64,000 nt of DNA from Owenia fusiformis (taxonomy: Eukaryota > Annelida > Polychaeta > Sabellida > Oweniidae). Under the pieces are notes generated by a model. It saw nothing but the letters and a program-made list of their open reading frames with translations. It made no database searches and was not told where the DNA came from. Positions 1-11,100 of this stretch are shown here, in pieces. Within the stretch, counting starts at the first letter, position 1, and each line of letters opens with the position of its first letter. Position numbers and translations under genes: made by a program. The stretch spans positions 23,995,375 to 24,059,374 of the forward strand of contig CAIIXF020000005.1 in the NCBI GenBank assembly GCA_903813345.2. The letters are read 5' to 3'.

Positions 1-196
1 AAATTGGTCTTCTAACAATTGAAACATCACTTAAAAATATGACATTACACACCACGACGGATGTAACGTTTTCATCGTGATTTGAAATGATAATTATACG
101 TTTTTAAATCACGACCTAGTAAAGGTACTATAGTCATTGGATTCCCAGTTTTAGTTTTACTTCTAATTTTGCATTTTTTCATCTTTATGTAAAAGA

Positions 197-263
197 CCGT
201 CAGCCGACCACCGACCACATGTACCCAACTGTGGAGAGTGACTGGTCGGTGGTCGGCGGTCGG
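197..263. repeat. Inverted repeat (GC-rich hairpin)
   Basis: Bases 197-216 pair with 244-263: a 20-bp stem with two mismatches, including a perfect 14-bp core (GCCGACCACCGACC), around a 27-base loop. The arms are built from short GACC/GGTC repeats and are far more GC-rich than the surroundings. Confidence 0.7.
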
Positions 264-350
264 TGTTTTACGAAAACCCTGATTTTGAAAGAATTTCTGG
301 CCAGGGGGGGAGCTTCTGCTCCCCTAGCTCCCCCTCTGGCTACGGGCCTG

Positions 351-389
351 AGCTGTATATAGAAGAGACTGTCTCTTCTATATACAGCT
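351..389. repeat. Perfect 39-base palindrome
   Basis: Bases 351-369 are the exact reverse complement of 371-389, with a single T (370) at the centre. Each arm is 19 bases, starting AGCTGTATATAG. No flanking duplication was recognised, so it may be part of an older element rather than a complete one. Confidence 0.85.
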
Positions 390-428
390 TACTATTACTT
401 TACCCTTGGCCTATGAGTCCATCATACC

Positions 429-1054
429 AGGTTTGTGTAAAAAAACGGGTTACAGGGTAGCCGGGTGACTGGGTACCCTACCTTCCTACTAGGGTTAGGA
501 ATTTGATTTTTCATTTTATGCCTCAAACGCCCAACTGACATCACAATCAATGTACCAGTGACACAACTAATCAAGCAAACAACCAAACAAGCAACAAAGT
601 TTATTTACCAATAAATCAACCGGCAAAATGACAATCAAAATTAGTATAATGTCAATCAGTGAGGCAATAAATCAAGCAACTAACGTTGTATTGTACATCA
701 TACACTAATTAACAGATAAAAACGGCAAATAACGTTTCAATTTACGCATATGTAAATCTTCCAGATTTGTTTAATATCTAGTAGAAATCGCCATTATAGA
801 AAACAATCATCAATATCCTGTCAATTATTCAGACAATAAATCAAGCAACTAACGTCATCGTACGTGCAAACTGTGTAAATAACTACCTAGGACTTCCGAT
901 ATTCAGTCTCTAACGGGTTTTTGGTAAAATGATAACGTAAAAATATTGAAGGGTAGTCTACAAATGTGCAACTTTGAAAGTTGGTAACCCTGCAAGGAAT
1001 GTTAAGTACCCAGTTACCCAGCTACCCGGTCACCCGTTTTTTTTACACAAACCC
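429..1054. mobile_element. MITE with 9-bp target duplication upstream of the SDR gene
   Basis: The element starts AGGTTTGTGTAA and ends with the complement of GGGTTTGTGTAA. The inverted ends extend for roughly 50 bases through GGGTAGC/ACTGGGTAC-type sequence. The 9-bp sequence CATCATACC flanks it exactly on both sides (420-428 and 1055-1063), marking a target-site duplication. The interior has no coding capacity and holds a direct repeat (about 651-690 and 818-857, sharing AATAAATCAAGCAACTAACG). A 9-bp duplication fits Mutator-like transposases (established family trait), but no transposase is present, so class is inference. The element ends 243 bases before the SDR start codon. Confidence 0.8.
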
Positions 1055-1297
1055 CATCATACCCCCCAAAAATAGGGAGTTGATTTTTCAAATCATGAAT
1101 CAACCCAAGGTAAAATATACAAGGTATTTCCATTTCTTTAAAGTAGGTAACTTTGTGAAAAGAAGCATCTATTTTTGCAAAGTATGGGTTTCATCTAAAT
1201 CATCTTTCCCACATGCACTTATTCTTGTTCTACATTTTTAGAATTACTAGCAGTTATCCAAAGTATAGCCTGTCAATAGGAAAAGGACTTCAACATA

Positions 1298-4200
1298 ATG
1301 GCTAAAGCATTAGTACAGGGTGCCAGTCGTGGCCTTGGTCTCCAGTTTTGCCGCCATATATTAGAAAGGTCACCAAGTGCAGCCGTTGTTGCAACTTGTA
1401 GAAATCCAGAGGAGGCAACACAGCTGAAGCTATTGAAATCTAGTTATCCAAATAACCTCAGAATTCTTCAAATAGATGTCACCCGTGAGGATCATGTTCA
1501 GGTATTGAAATTAAGAGGGGAATACCCCATAATTTAAAAATGGTCAACCTATCTCCATGTAAAGATAAACCTCTTTTTATTGCATCCTTGGTGTTTTATG
1601 TGGAATATGCCATATATTTATGGTCACACTGTATTTGCGATATACAGGTGAATATGCCATACTTTATTCCACAGGTGAGTATGGCATATTCCACGGTGAA
1701 TATGCATTACTCAATACTCATCTGTGGAATATGCGATTCTCACCCGCTGTACATAATCATTGTGAGATGACATATTCCACATGTGAGAATGTTTTCCAGA
1801 CAAATTTGATTTTATTGGTTGAAATAATCTATTCTAAATAAAATATACTGGATTACCAATATTGTTAGCACTTCGAGCTTTAAAATATCAATCTTGAACT
1901 TTATAATGTGTGATTGTTAAATAATACTGAATGTATAATTCATGATAGCCAGTACCATAAAACATTCATATTTGTGATTTTGTGTCTGGTCTTTGAAAAA
2001 AGTTGCAACATTTTTGGCACACCCTGTATTGATTGAAAATGTGATGACATCAGTGTTTGATATTCTGGATTTTGTGACAAATATACATTTACTCCTATTT
2101 GCACTAATATGCTTGTTTAAAAACATATGAAGTGAATTATTTTGAAGCTTGCTGCTGCTTCTGTGAAAGATGACTTGGGAAGTTTAGACTTACTCATCAA
2201 CTCTGCAGGAATCCTGCATCCATCAAAAAGAGGAGAGACTAGTTTAAAAGATGTCACTGCTCATGTAAGTAGCATTGTGCCATATACAGGTATAATGGCC
2301 TTCAGGACTGTCAATAGATGGCGAAAAATTCAGTGGGTTTAAAAGCATACTTTATCATGTAAAAATTGCTCCAAAAATCTCCCAAGATAAATGTGATTGA
2401 AAATATCCAAAACCTTTTGATTTTGAATCTTAAAACATGTTTGTAAATAATAATGAAGGAAAATATGATATTTATTTGATATGTGTAGTGAATTTGAAGT
2501 TTTAAAACACCAATATTTACACACATACTGTACTTATGGGCCAGATGAGAAGAACAACCTAGTAGTTAACTGCCATCTATACGAATCCTGACTGCCATTT
2601 GGTAATTGTATCCCCAAAGGCCTTAAAATAAATTTACGATAAAGTCTATGTATTTTTATATTAAAATGACCAATACATAATTGTGCTTCATAATTTAAAC
2701 TGAACGACGAGATTTTGAATATTTGCAGACTGGAAAGTTCAGTACTATAAGTTAATTTTAAGAACATGAAAATAATTCCTAATCAAAAAACACAATTCCT
2801 CAATTTTGTGTCTGATTTTGTCAAATATTTTGCTTTTTATGTAACAAAGTGTAACAAAGATACACTTAAAATGCCACTAATAGGTTTAATTCATAAAATC
2901 CATCAAAATTTTGCATCCATTAATTAAGAAACTAAGTCAAAAGTGTGATATCATCCTATGCTATAGCATGGAGCCATCTATTGCCAAGATACAACTACCT
3001 TAAACAAGAGTTGTATCATGAACATAAGTAAATTAGAATTCCTTTTCTTACTTTTTGCACGGCTGTAAACTCAGTATAATTGTTATCCCAGGCTATGTCA
3101 GTGGCAGAGCCAGCAATTAACAGGGGGGGGGGGCAAATTTTGAGTCTGGAAAATGATTTCCGCGCTTGCCCCATGCCTAATGTTGACCAAGTACCTATGT
3201 GACAGGCCTTCTAGAGATGTCTGAACAACAAGTAGTAGGCTGACTAAGTAGAAGTATGACTGTGTACTCCACATTTTGTTTTCAGGGGCTAGAAGCAACT
3301 TTTCGGACTAACACTCTTGGGCCAATGATCATGGCTAAATACTTCAGTCCTCTTCTGCTAAAAGGTCAAGGGGCATTTGGTTTGACTGACAGGGATAAAC
3401 CTCACAAAGGCATCATTGTAAATATTTCAGCCAAGGTGGGCTCTATCACTGACAATGGTAAGATAAACATATTATATTGTATTATGTTTTATTATCGAAC
3501 TAAGCTCAGAGGGAAAAAGGGAACGCCTCTGTCTTTCTGTCTGTACATCCATTCGTCTGTACATCCATCCGTTTGTACATCTATCTGTCCAGTCTATACC
3601 CGATACTCTAATACCGTTCATATTTTGTACACATATGCCCTATGGGACACATATTTAGAAGTTTCTCTGAAAAGTCAATTTTTAAAATGGCAGCTCGTTT
3701 AAAAATGCTGGCCATTTTAGTGCAGATTTTACAGCAATTTAGGTACAATATATATCTGTAATAGCAATATGTTTTAGATGTAAAAATGTTACATACAACA
3801 TTAATTTTTATAGCTAGAAATGTAGCAATTTTGAAAAATGGCGGCCATTTTTAGTTGTGTTATTTTACGAGTTTTGCTATAACTGAAAAAGAAGTAGAAG
3901 GATTTTGTAAATATGTCAGCCATGGCTGTTCAATGGGATTTGCTACGCTTTGGTGTTGCTGTTATCTAGTTATATTATATTTTATTTCATACCATAATAC
4001 TACTACCTCTTGGTGAATTATGCTAGCAATATGTTAAATATTGAAAAATCCCTCCTCTAAAATCATACTCACCTGGAATTGAAATATTTTCCCCTGTATT
4101 GAAATCATATTCACCTGTTCATCCACGTATTTGATTCTCTGACAGTTTTTAATTTTTTAAAGTTATACCATAGCTTTTATAATGTTAATTTTAATGTTTC

Positions 4201-4743
4201 ATTATTACCAAAAAAGATTCATCGAAATCAAATGCTGTATAAATCAATCAGTATACCTGTATGTAGTCCATTCTTATAATTTACAGTGACTTATGAATCA
4301 TTCAGTATCATATAATAAAATGCTTATTTCCTAGTCAGGAATTAAACGTGGATTTTATACCTTGGTCACCTTTGGTTCCTTCAGTTTCTTACAATAATCA
4401 ACATTTTACCCTGTTTTAACTTTGTTAATCATATTGGATATGGATTCTGGTTTCAGGTCTTGGAGGCTGGTACAGCTACAGGCTCTCTAAAACAGCCCTG
4501 AACATGGCAACAAAGAATCTCAGTATTGAATTAGGGCGTGGTAAAAATAAAGTCATATGTGTTTCTTTTCACCCAGGGACTGTGGACTCTGATCTTTCTA
4601 GACCATATCACAAGGGAGTCCCTGAGGGGAAACTATTCAGTGTTGAACACTCAGTAAATCTGCTGATGAACAATATTAACAACCTTAAACTTGAAAATAG
4701 TGGACAGTTTCTTAATTGGGATGGAACTCAACTACCATATTGA
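1298..4743 (+). CDS. Short-chain dehydrogenase/reductase, C-factor/sniffer-like (4 exons, 259 aa)
   Basis: Coding exons are 1298-1501, 2148-2264, 3286-3457 and 4457-4743; they join in frame to 259 codons plus TGA. The product is a classical NAD(P)H-dependent SDR oxidoreductase, probably cytosolic, closest in layout to the C-factor/CsgA and sniffer carbonyl-reductase group common in marine invertebrates. Seen: cofactor-binding GASRGLG (residues 8-14), structural NSAG (86-89, usually NNAG), a Ser in the NISAKVGS stretch (S155 or S160), and the catalytic YRLSK (Tyr172, Lys176). Length matches the family. Donors at exons 1-3 are GTATTG, GTAAGT and GTAAGA; acceptors of exons 3 and 4 are TTTTCAG and TTTCAG, while that of exon 2 (TTTTGAAG) is weak and was chosen because it restores the conserved helix before NSAG. 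The substrate cannot be told. The first ATG in frame (1298) is used. Confidence 0.9.
1605..1790. repeat. Cluster of degenerate short repeats in SDR intron 1
   Basis: The words GGAATATGCCATA, GTGAATATGC and CATATTCCAC recur in both orientations across about 185 bases, giving mixed direct and inverted repeats. Open frames here are artefacts of the repeat. No terminal duplication was identified. Confidence 0.5.
3655..3860. repeat. Dispersed 'ATGGCGGCCATTTT' repeat in SDR intron 3
   Basis: Repeated AAAATGGC(A/G)GC and GGCCATTTT words, preceded by a C/T-rich tract built on CTGTACATCCATC (about 3530-3590). The same word set recurs at 33030-33470, 40606-40740, 43440-43740 and 46850-47290, so it is an interspersed family. 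No gene content. Confidence 0.55.
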
Positions 4744-4770
4744 GCTTAGTGAATATTCAATAGTTAAAAT

Positions 4771-4776
4771 ATTAAA
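4771..4776 (+). terminator. Candidate poly(A) signal of the SDR gene
   Basis: ATTAAA lies 27 bases after the stop codon. It is the common variant of AATAAA, but the sequence is AT-rich and a short 3' UTR is assumed, so support is modest. Confidence 0.3.
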
Positions 4777-4942
4777 AAATACATGTAACTTATTATAAGG
4801 AAGATATGGAATAGATGTAAAAAACTTGCTAACATTCTTTGTCCAAAATGTGTTCACTAATAGCAGGAGCTACTCTGTATTCATGTTGCTAGATTGCCCA
4901 ACTTAACAGTAAAGAGCGTTTATACAGAAGGCATTAGAGTAT

Positions 4943-5523
4943 CAGTGGTCAGTATCAAGCGAAGGTAACGGCCGTAACCTTCGCATCTAAGATGGTGGGC
5001 GGTAATTGTCATATCATATTTTTAGTTTTCATTGAATTAAACTACTTTATAGTTGATGTTATTTTATATTTTAACCAAATCAGGCTTATATGAAATAAGA
5101 ACTTTGGAGTAAGATCATTTGTTCATATATCGTACGTGGACGGCACAGTTCGACGATATCCTCCACCGCTCAAGGGAAGGTAACTGGTATAAGTTGTAAT
5201 GAATGATGCGGTAACGGTCATATTCATGATAGTTTTCAATAAGGGGAAGCTGGACATCTTAGCTCTTCATAATAAACTCCCATAACGTTAATGCATCATC
5301 GCATATCAGTTATCATCTGTAAAACCAAAATCCCAGTTACCTTTCCTTAAGCGGTGGAAGATATCCTTGAACTGTGGTGCCTACGCATGGAACATGGACA
5401 AATGATCATACTCAAGAGTTTACGTCAACTATGACGTGATTTAATTAGATGAAAACAAAAAATATCAATCAAAAACCGTTAAATACGAATATGTTATGGC
5501 CGTCAACTTTTTACTGACCAGTG
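4943..5523. mobile_element. Foldback element, 5-bp target duplication AGTAT
   Basis: The left end CAGTGGTCAGTA and the complement of the right end, CACTGGTCAGTA, are inverted repeats. AGTAT flanks both sides (4938-4942, 5524-5528). Nearly the whole 581 bp is a decayed palindrome: for example the block around 5150-5185 (CCACCGCTCAAGG) pairs with that at 5335-5365 (CCTTAAGCGGTGG). A GCGAAGGT...ACCTTCGC hairpin sits near the left end at about 4960-4985. There is no coding capacity. A second, truncated and inverted copy lies at 61105-61552. Terminal CAC and 5-bp duplications are features of Transib/RAG-type transposases (known), but that assignment is inference. Confidence 0.8.
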
Positions 5524-5528
5524 AGTAT

Positions 5529-8191
5529 GTGTGTGGGAATGGTGTCCACTAGACAGTTGTTCACTAGAGAGGTTTCACGAAGACATGTTTTACTGTAATG
5601 TAATATTTTGGCTCTAATGACTTTACAGAGAGAGAGAGCAGTGATTGTTTAAAAACAACATTTTTTACAAATTGGCATACCTAAGCACCAGACTGGTACT
5701 ACCAACAGCAACCCCATACAGTAACGCAGATATATGTCTCTGAGTAACGTAACACATAATCTTCAACAAAATTTTGCTTATAGAATTAAGGAAATAATTA
5801 TAACCTGACTGTCTTTATTAATATTGTTGTTAAAGACAAATTGATTAGTGTTTCTGGCATAATACCATTAGTGCCTTCTGTTTCACATTATTCACTGATG
5901 ATTTGATTGTCATGACAAATGGAATGGTCCCGTTCAATCTCAATAACGAATGACGACAAAGCATTTAGCGCGTTTAAAGAGTTCACCGATTATTTACTGC
6001 GCTTTACATACTTTTAATCAATCGCTAGTCGATACTTATTTAATTAGCAAAGGGCTTAATGCAGCAAAGTGGTGGGTTGGGAAATATAGCTTTTGGCAGG
6101 TTAAGACCACTGACATTTCATTAGAAATATAATCGTGAAGTAAGCTTGAAAGTCACTACATGACTTGTGTATGTCTTATCGTTTACCCTGGCTACACATT
6201 TCATTTTGTTTTTGTAACAGCCCGACGGACGCTGCGATCATGATCATTGTTCATTTTGCAAGTGTTAAACTTTATATTTTACAGTTATGAGTGGCACAGA
6301 CAAATGATTTGTTGTCAGTTTTTTGTTTTATTTGATCGAATGAGAATTAAACTTATAGTCGACTTATATTAAATGTCTTAATTAAATGGAGATAGGATTT
6401 GACGCTACCCAGACCAGAGTTGAACGATTGCCTAATACTGAATTATAGGATGTTCCTGCCAATGGGATGATAAGCAGGATTTCATTAAAGAGCCAAGAAG
6501 ATAGGTTCTAATATTATCCAAGAATGATTATTGGCAAGAACGTCATGCGTAAGTCAGTGACCATAAAAAATAGCTAGCTGAAGCAAATACAATCTCCCAC
6601 AATTATTATTCAAATTGAATGATCAATTCACGTGCAGCCACCGTAAGCATTGATTTCTTGAATTTTGGCTTCGATTGCTACCGACTACCAGTGATTTCTT
6701 AAATCTTAACTTCAAGCGTGTGTTCATCAAAAATCGCAATGCAAATAAAATTAAAGATATAAATCCGAATAATGTTTAAGACCTAAAATAATTTAAAATA
6801 GATATTCACAAGTACGAAAGCGCATAACTTGTTATTGAAGAACACTGACAAGGTATACTCTACCAGCTTCAAGTTCAATCCATGGAGATCCTCTTGAAAG
6901 CCCATTGTTCAATCTGAACATATTGCGACAATTTACATTTTTAAATCATCTGTCATTGGTGATCGCTCGCCTCTCTTGACAATATCTTCTTTAAAAGCTG
7001 CAATGTCCACATCCGAAATGTGACATTAATCTGGACAATTGGATTCCAATGGGACTTCTTCGTCTTGAACATTTCTATATGTCATAGGTGACAAAACAAT
7101 TGTACCATTACCAAAGCACTATGCCATTTATCTTTAAATTCAAATTAGACTTAAGTACCATTTACGACGCATGATGGGACATACTGTGATTAAAGATTAT
7201 TTCAACAAAGCACTTAAGGGGACATTTAGGCTGTTCTTTATATTAATTTGCCCTCTCCTTTTAAAGAAGCAAAGCAGCAACGGGTGATAATTGAATAAGG
7301 CTCCACCTAATTGTTCCCACGGGATGAAGTATCTCTTTAAAACAATCGCTTGCTTCTTAATTTCTAAAACGTAATAAAATTTAAAGATGCATTTAAGTGA
7401 TTTATTGTGGGTAATTTAGGGAAATGTAGCACGAAAGTAAAGGTAAATTGAGATTTACAATGGTGACATCTCCGTCCGGACACATACGTATTTTATAACC
7501 GGACATTGAACCAGTATTTATGACTTACCCACAACTTGGAAGTGCTATGCATCTATTTTACCAAACCAAAGGAATAAATTATGTATATACACAGACTGTA
7601 TATACATTACATTGTACTATGTACACTGTAGATTAATCATTAGTACTCAAACCCACTAAAATTAATAAGTTTTCTGATATTTGATAAATATGAATATATT
7701 ATATTAAATATTCTTAAAGTCATCATAATGACTATTTGTACATTTGCATCACATTTGATCTGATTTAATATATCACATACGAAGATGTTTATATTCAAAG
7801 CTAAAAGTCAGAAACAGATAGCATATTTTTTATGTATATGGATTATTGAGTCTAAAGCGCTACAGAAAGTAAAATGGCTATTTTACTCATATTCTTAGTC
7901 TTGCTCCAAGACTACCCCCTGTACTCCACCTTGTTATGTTGGGAAGGTGAAGTAAACAGTTTTGAGGCAAGCCTATCTTACGCTCATTGTACATGTTGTA
8001 AGGTTTACATCTTCAACAACAACTGTACGGCATATGTAAACGACAACAGTGCATAATTTGGTTGAGTGTTTGCTTGTTGTGTCATTGGGCGAGCTTGCAT
8101 GGTGGCGGTGTCACTAGGCCCAACAATATCAGTTGCTTCTCCTTAGTTCGCTTTACCATGCCTTCAATGTATATTGGTCATGGTTTGCCCT
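5529..8191. other. Gene-free spacer between SDR and TLX
   Basis: About 2.7 kb between the two convergent genes. No conserved frame, RNA gene or clear repeat is visible. Much of 6400-7550 looks like single-copy sequence rather than low-complexity DNA, so it could hold TLX 3' regulatory sequence or UTR; this is only inference. Confidence 0.4.
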
Positions 8192-11100
8192 TCACACAAG
8201 GTTTGGCGAAGTTAAAGACGGTGCATTCAGGTATTCAGGTCTATCTTTTGATGGTTCCTCATTGGCCCATGGCTGCAGGTTTTGAAGTGCATTAAGCGAT
8301 GCATTATTTACAACGACAGGATCTGGATTGTCATAAATGTTCTTACTATTCTCAGAGGCGAGTCCTAGCATAAAGCGTTTCGCTGCTTGTCTCTCTGCTT
8401 CACGTTCCTCCGCTGTTTGACGCCTGAAGGGAAAATAAGACCACACGCACATCAATTTAAATGTTATTTTACACCAAAATTATGAGTGACTTTTAGGTGA
8501 TGAAAGCTTTGAGTTATTTTGTTCAGTGTTGTCGGCATTTTCAAGACATTCCATTGCGACATTTATAACATGGTTGCCAGCGGTGACGAACAGATTCATC
8601 AAATTATAGTTCTGGGATAGGCCTTTGCCCACAAGCATGCAGACACTTATAACAGGAGCAAAGAAAAGCTGATCAAGTTGAAGTTTGTGAAATAAAAAAT
8701 AACTGGATCTATAGGCTATATGATGAATTGAGTTAACTTTTATTCTGTAGGCGTCGCCTTTTTATCATAGAAGATGGGTTTAGAAAAAATAAATTATTCA
8801 AATATATACTCAGGTGGTTTAACTCATTTATTTAACAGTTTACCAGAGGCCATCGCTTTGTTTAAACTTCTAACTCTTTTTAAACTGACAGAAGATTAGC
8901 GTAAAAGACCATTTGATGTTCAGTCCCTCTGGTAAGGCTGTTTTTTATTGTAATGTTTGTCACCTCAAAGACAGATCTTGTGGCAAAGGTATACAATCGT
9001 GGGAACTAGCTTACTTTTAAATTCATTCGGTTAAGCTCTCATCTTCGCAGGGTGATACAATTATTGACAAATTACTAGATATAAATATGAGTAATACACA
9101 CAAAAAAGTCAAAACTCTTGAACCTCGGGAAAATAGAAGTAACAAGACGTGAGCAAAATAAAGGATAGAAAGAGAGAACAAATTCTTAAATATTAAATGT
9201 CGTCAACCCAACTCATCCCTATCCTTTGCTACTATAATATATATGATAACAGTTATCAATGATTAAGTTCCGATAAAAAATTAAAAGAAACCCTTTCCAG
9301 AATAATTAAACAACAAAAATACATTTTATTTTGGTCTATTTACTAAAACTTATGAAGTTTTCTTTGTTGAATCTCTAAATAATTACATTAATTGATTAAT
9401 TATTAATTGCTTACATTGATATAAAAATTCAAAATAAGACGTTTCATATTGTTATAATATGGTAATAATGAAAGGTTAAAACGTTGTATGTTTTGTCTTT
9501 TAGTGGTATAACTCACAGATTGAATCTATGAGTCCCACTGAAATCTCATATCCGTTGATTAAACGCAATACTTGAAAATATTCGAATTACTAGGACGTTA
9601 TTTGAAAGAAAATTATTATTTTTTATTAATGTCTCTTCCTTTTTTATTAATAACTTAAAAATTCAAGTGACATTCAATTAATATCATGATAATACCATAT
9701 TTACAAGATCTTTGAGATTCACTGGGTCAAAGTTTAAATTTAGAAATATTATTTAACAAACGAAGAATGACATAACATACTTCAGCAACAACTGATCGGA
9801 GACAAAGAGGTTTGTTTTATTTAATGAAAACCACGATCAATAGTAATATGATTGGACTGTCAATTTCAAAAATAGATTGAAAATATTTAGCATGAAATCA
9901 TCTATGACTATGTGGCATAATTTGAGTTGTATCTTCTAGAGTTCTCTAGTTTGTTTCTTTAATCAGCACTTTATCAGTAAAATTAAAATCAATACCTCCA
10001 TTTCGTTCTTCTGTTTTGGAACCAGGTTTTCACTTGGGCATCTGTCATTTTTAGGGCCTTTGCAAGAGCGGACCTTTCCGCGGATGCCAGGTATTTCTGT
10101 CGGTGGAATCGCTTCTCGAGCTCCATCACTTGTAGTCTGGAGAATGATGTTCTCGGCTTCTTTCGCTTTGGTGGTGTTCTGTTTTGATAGGGATGGCCAA
10201 TTCTCCTGGTCACTGAAACAAAGACATTTGTGTTTAATCTGGTCTTCTGAAATTTTATGTGAGATTTTATAAAAAATTCATTTGGGATTCCATGCAATTA
10301 AATGTAAGTGCAGATGAGCCGTGTGTTTTCATAGTTTCATCACTTGACACTGGCTCACTCAAAGCTACACAAATGAAGCGAATGTTATTTGAAGAAATGT
10401 TCCGAGCTAAAATTGGGTAATTTGATCAGATATGCGAAGACAATGTGTTTTATGGAACTGTTCCAGAGCCCTTACTTTTAGAGATATATCAAAGATATCT
10501 ACACATCTGGCTTTCTTTAAGGAGGCCACGCGGCATTTAAGCAACCATAAAATTGCCTGTCTTCACTTTAAGTGGCTGACTATTCTTGTTATTTATTATT
10601 TACTTAAATGAGAGACTTATCAACTATACCAGTAGCTTTTGTTTAGGCTATTTAATCTAATGTTCCAAAAAGATTCCAGATTCGTGCTGTATGTTTATGC
10701 CTGGCCGTTGTCAGAGAGATTCTAACACACATTATCTCTCATTATGATATCCTTAGCACCATGCAAAAAATTTCAATAAAAAAAACCTCCTGATAATCAC
10801 GCCCAGCGCATTTTGTAACATTCATTGGATGTTTTAAGTGGCAATCAAGAATATAAACTTAAAACACATGCATGTTTTCCAAATGCGTACATTCTTATTT
10901 CATTGATCAAAAAAAAGTTTTAACATATATGAACGTTTTTAAGATATGTGAGCGTTTTTGAAAAATATACAAATTATTACCAAATAACCTTAAAAATCAA
11001 AAGCATCATTACGAAATTAAGTCAAGATTTTTTTTAGAAAATTCCTCCCGAGTGGTCTCTCGCATTTTATATATATATATAAATGTCATACATTTAAAAT

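Larger units (their letters stand above)
1..428. other. Noncoding sequence at the left edge
   Basis: No gene is visible here. The stretch is AT-rich except for a G/C-rich patch at about 300-350. It holds two hairpin-forming inverted repeats (197-263 and 351-389), listed separately, and ends in the 9-bp sequence CATCATACC, the left target-site copy of the adjacent mobile element. Confidence 0.5.
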
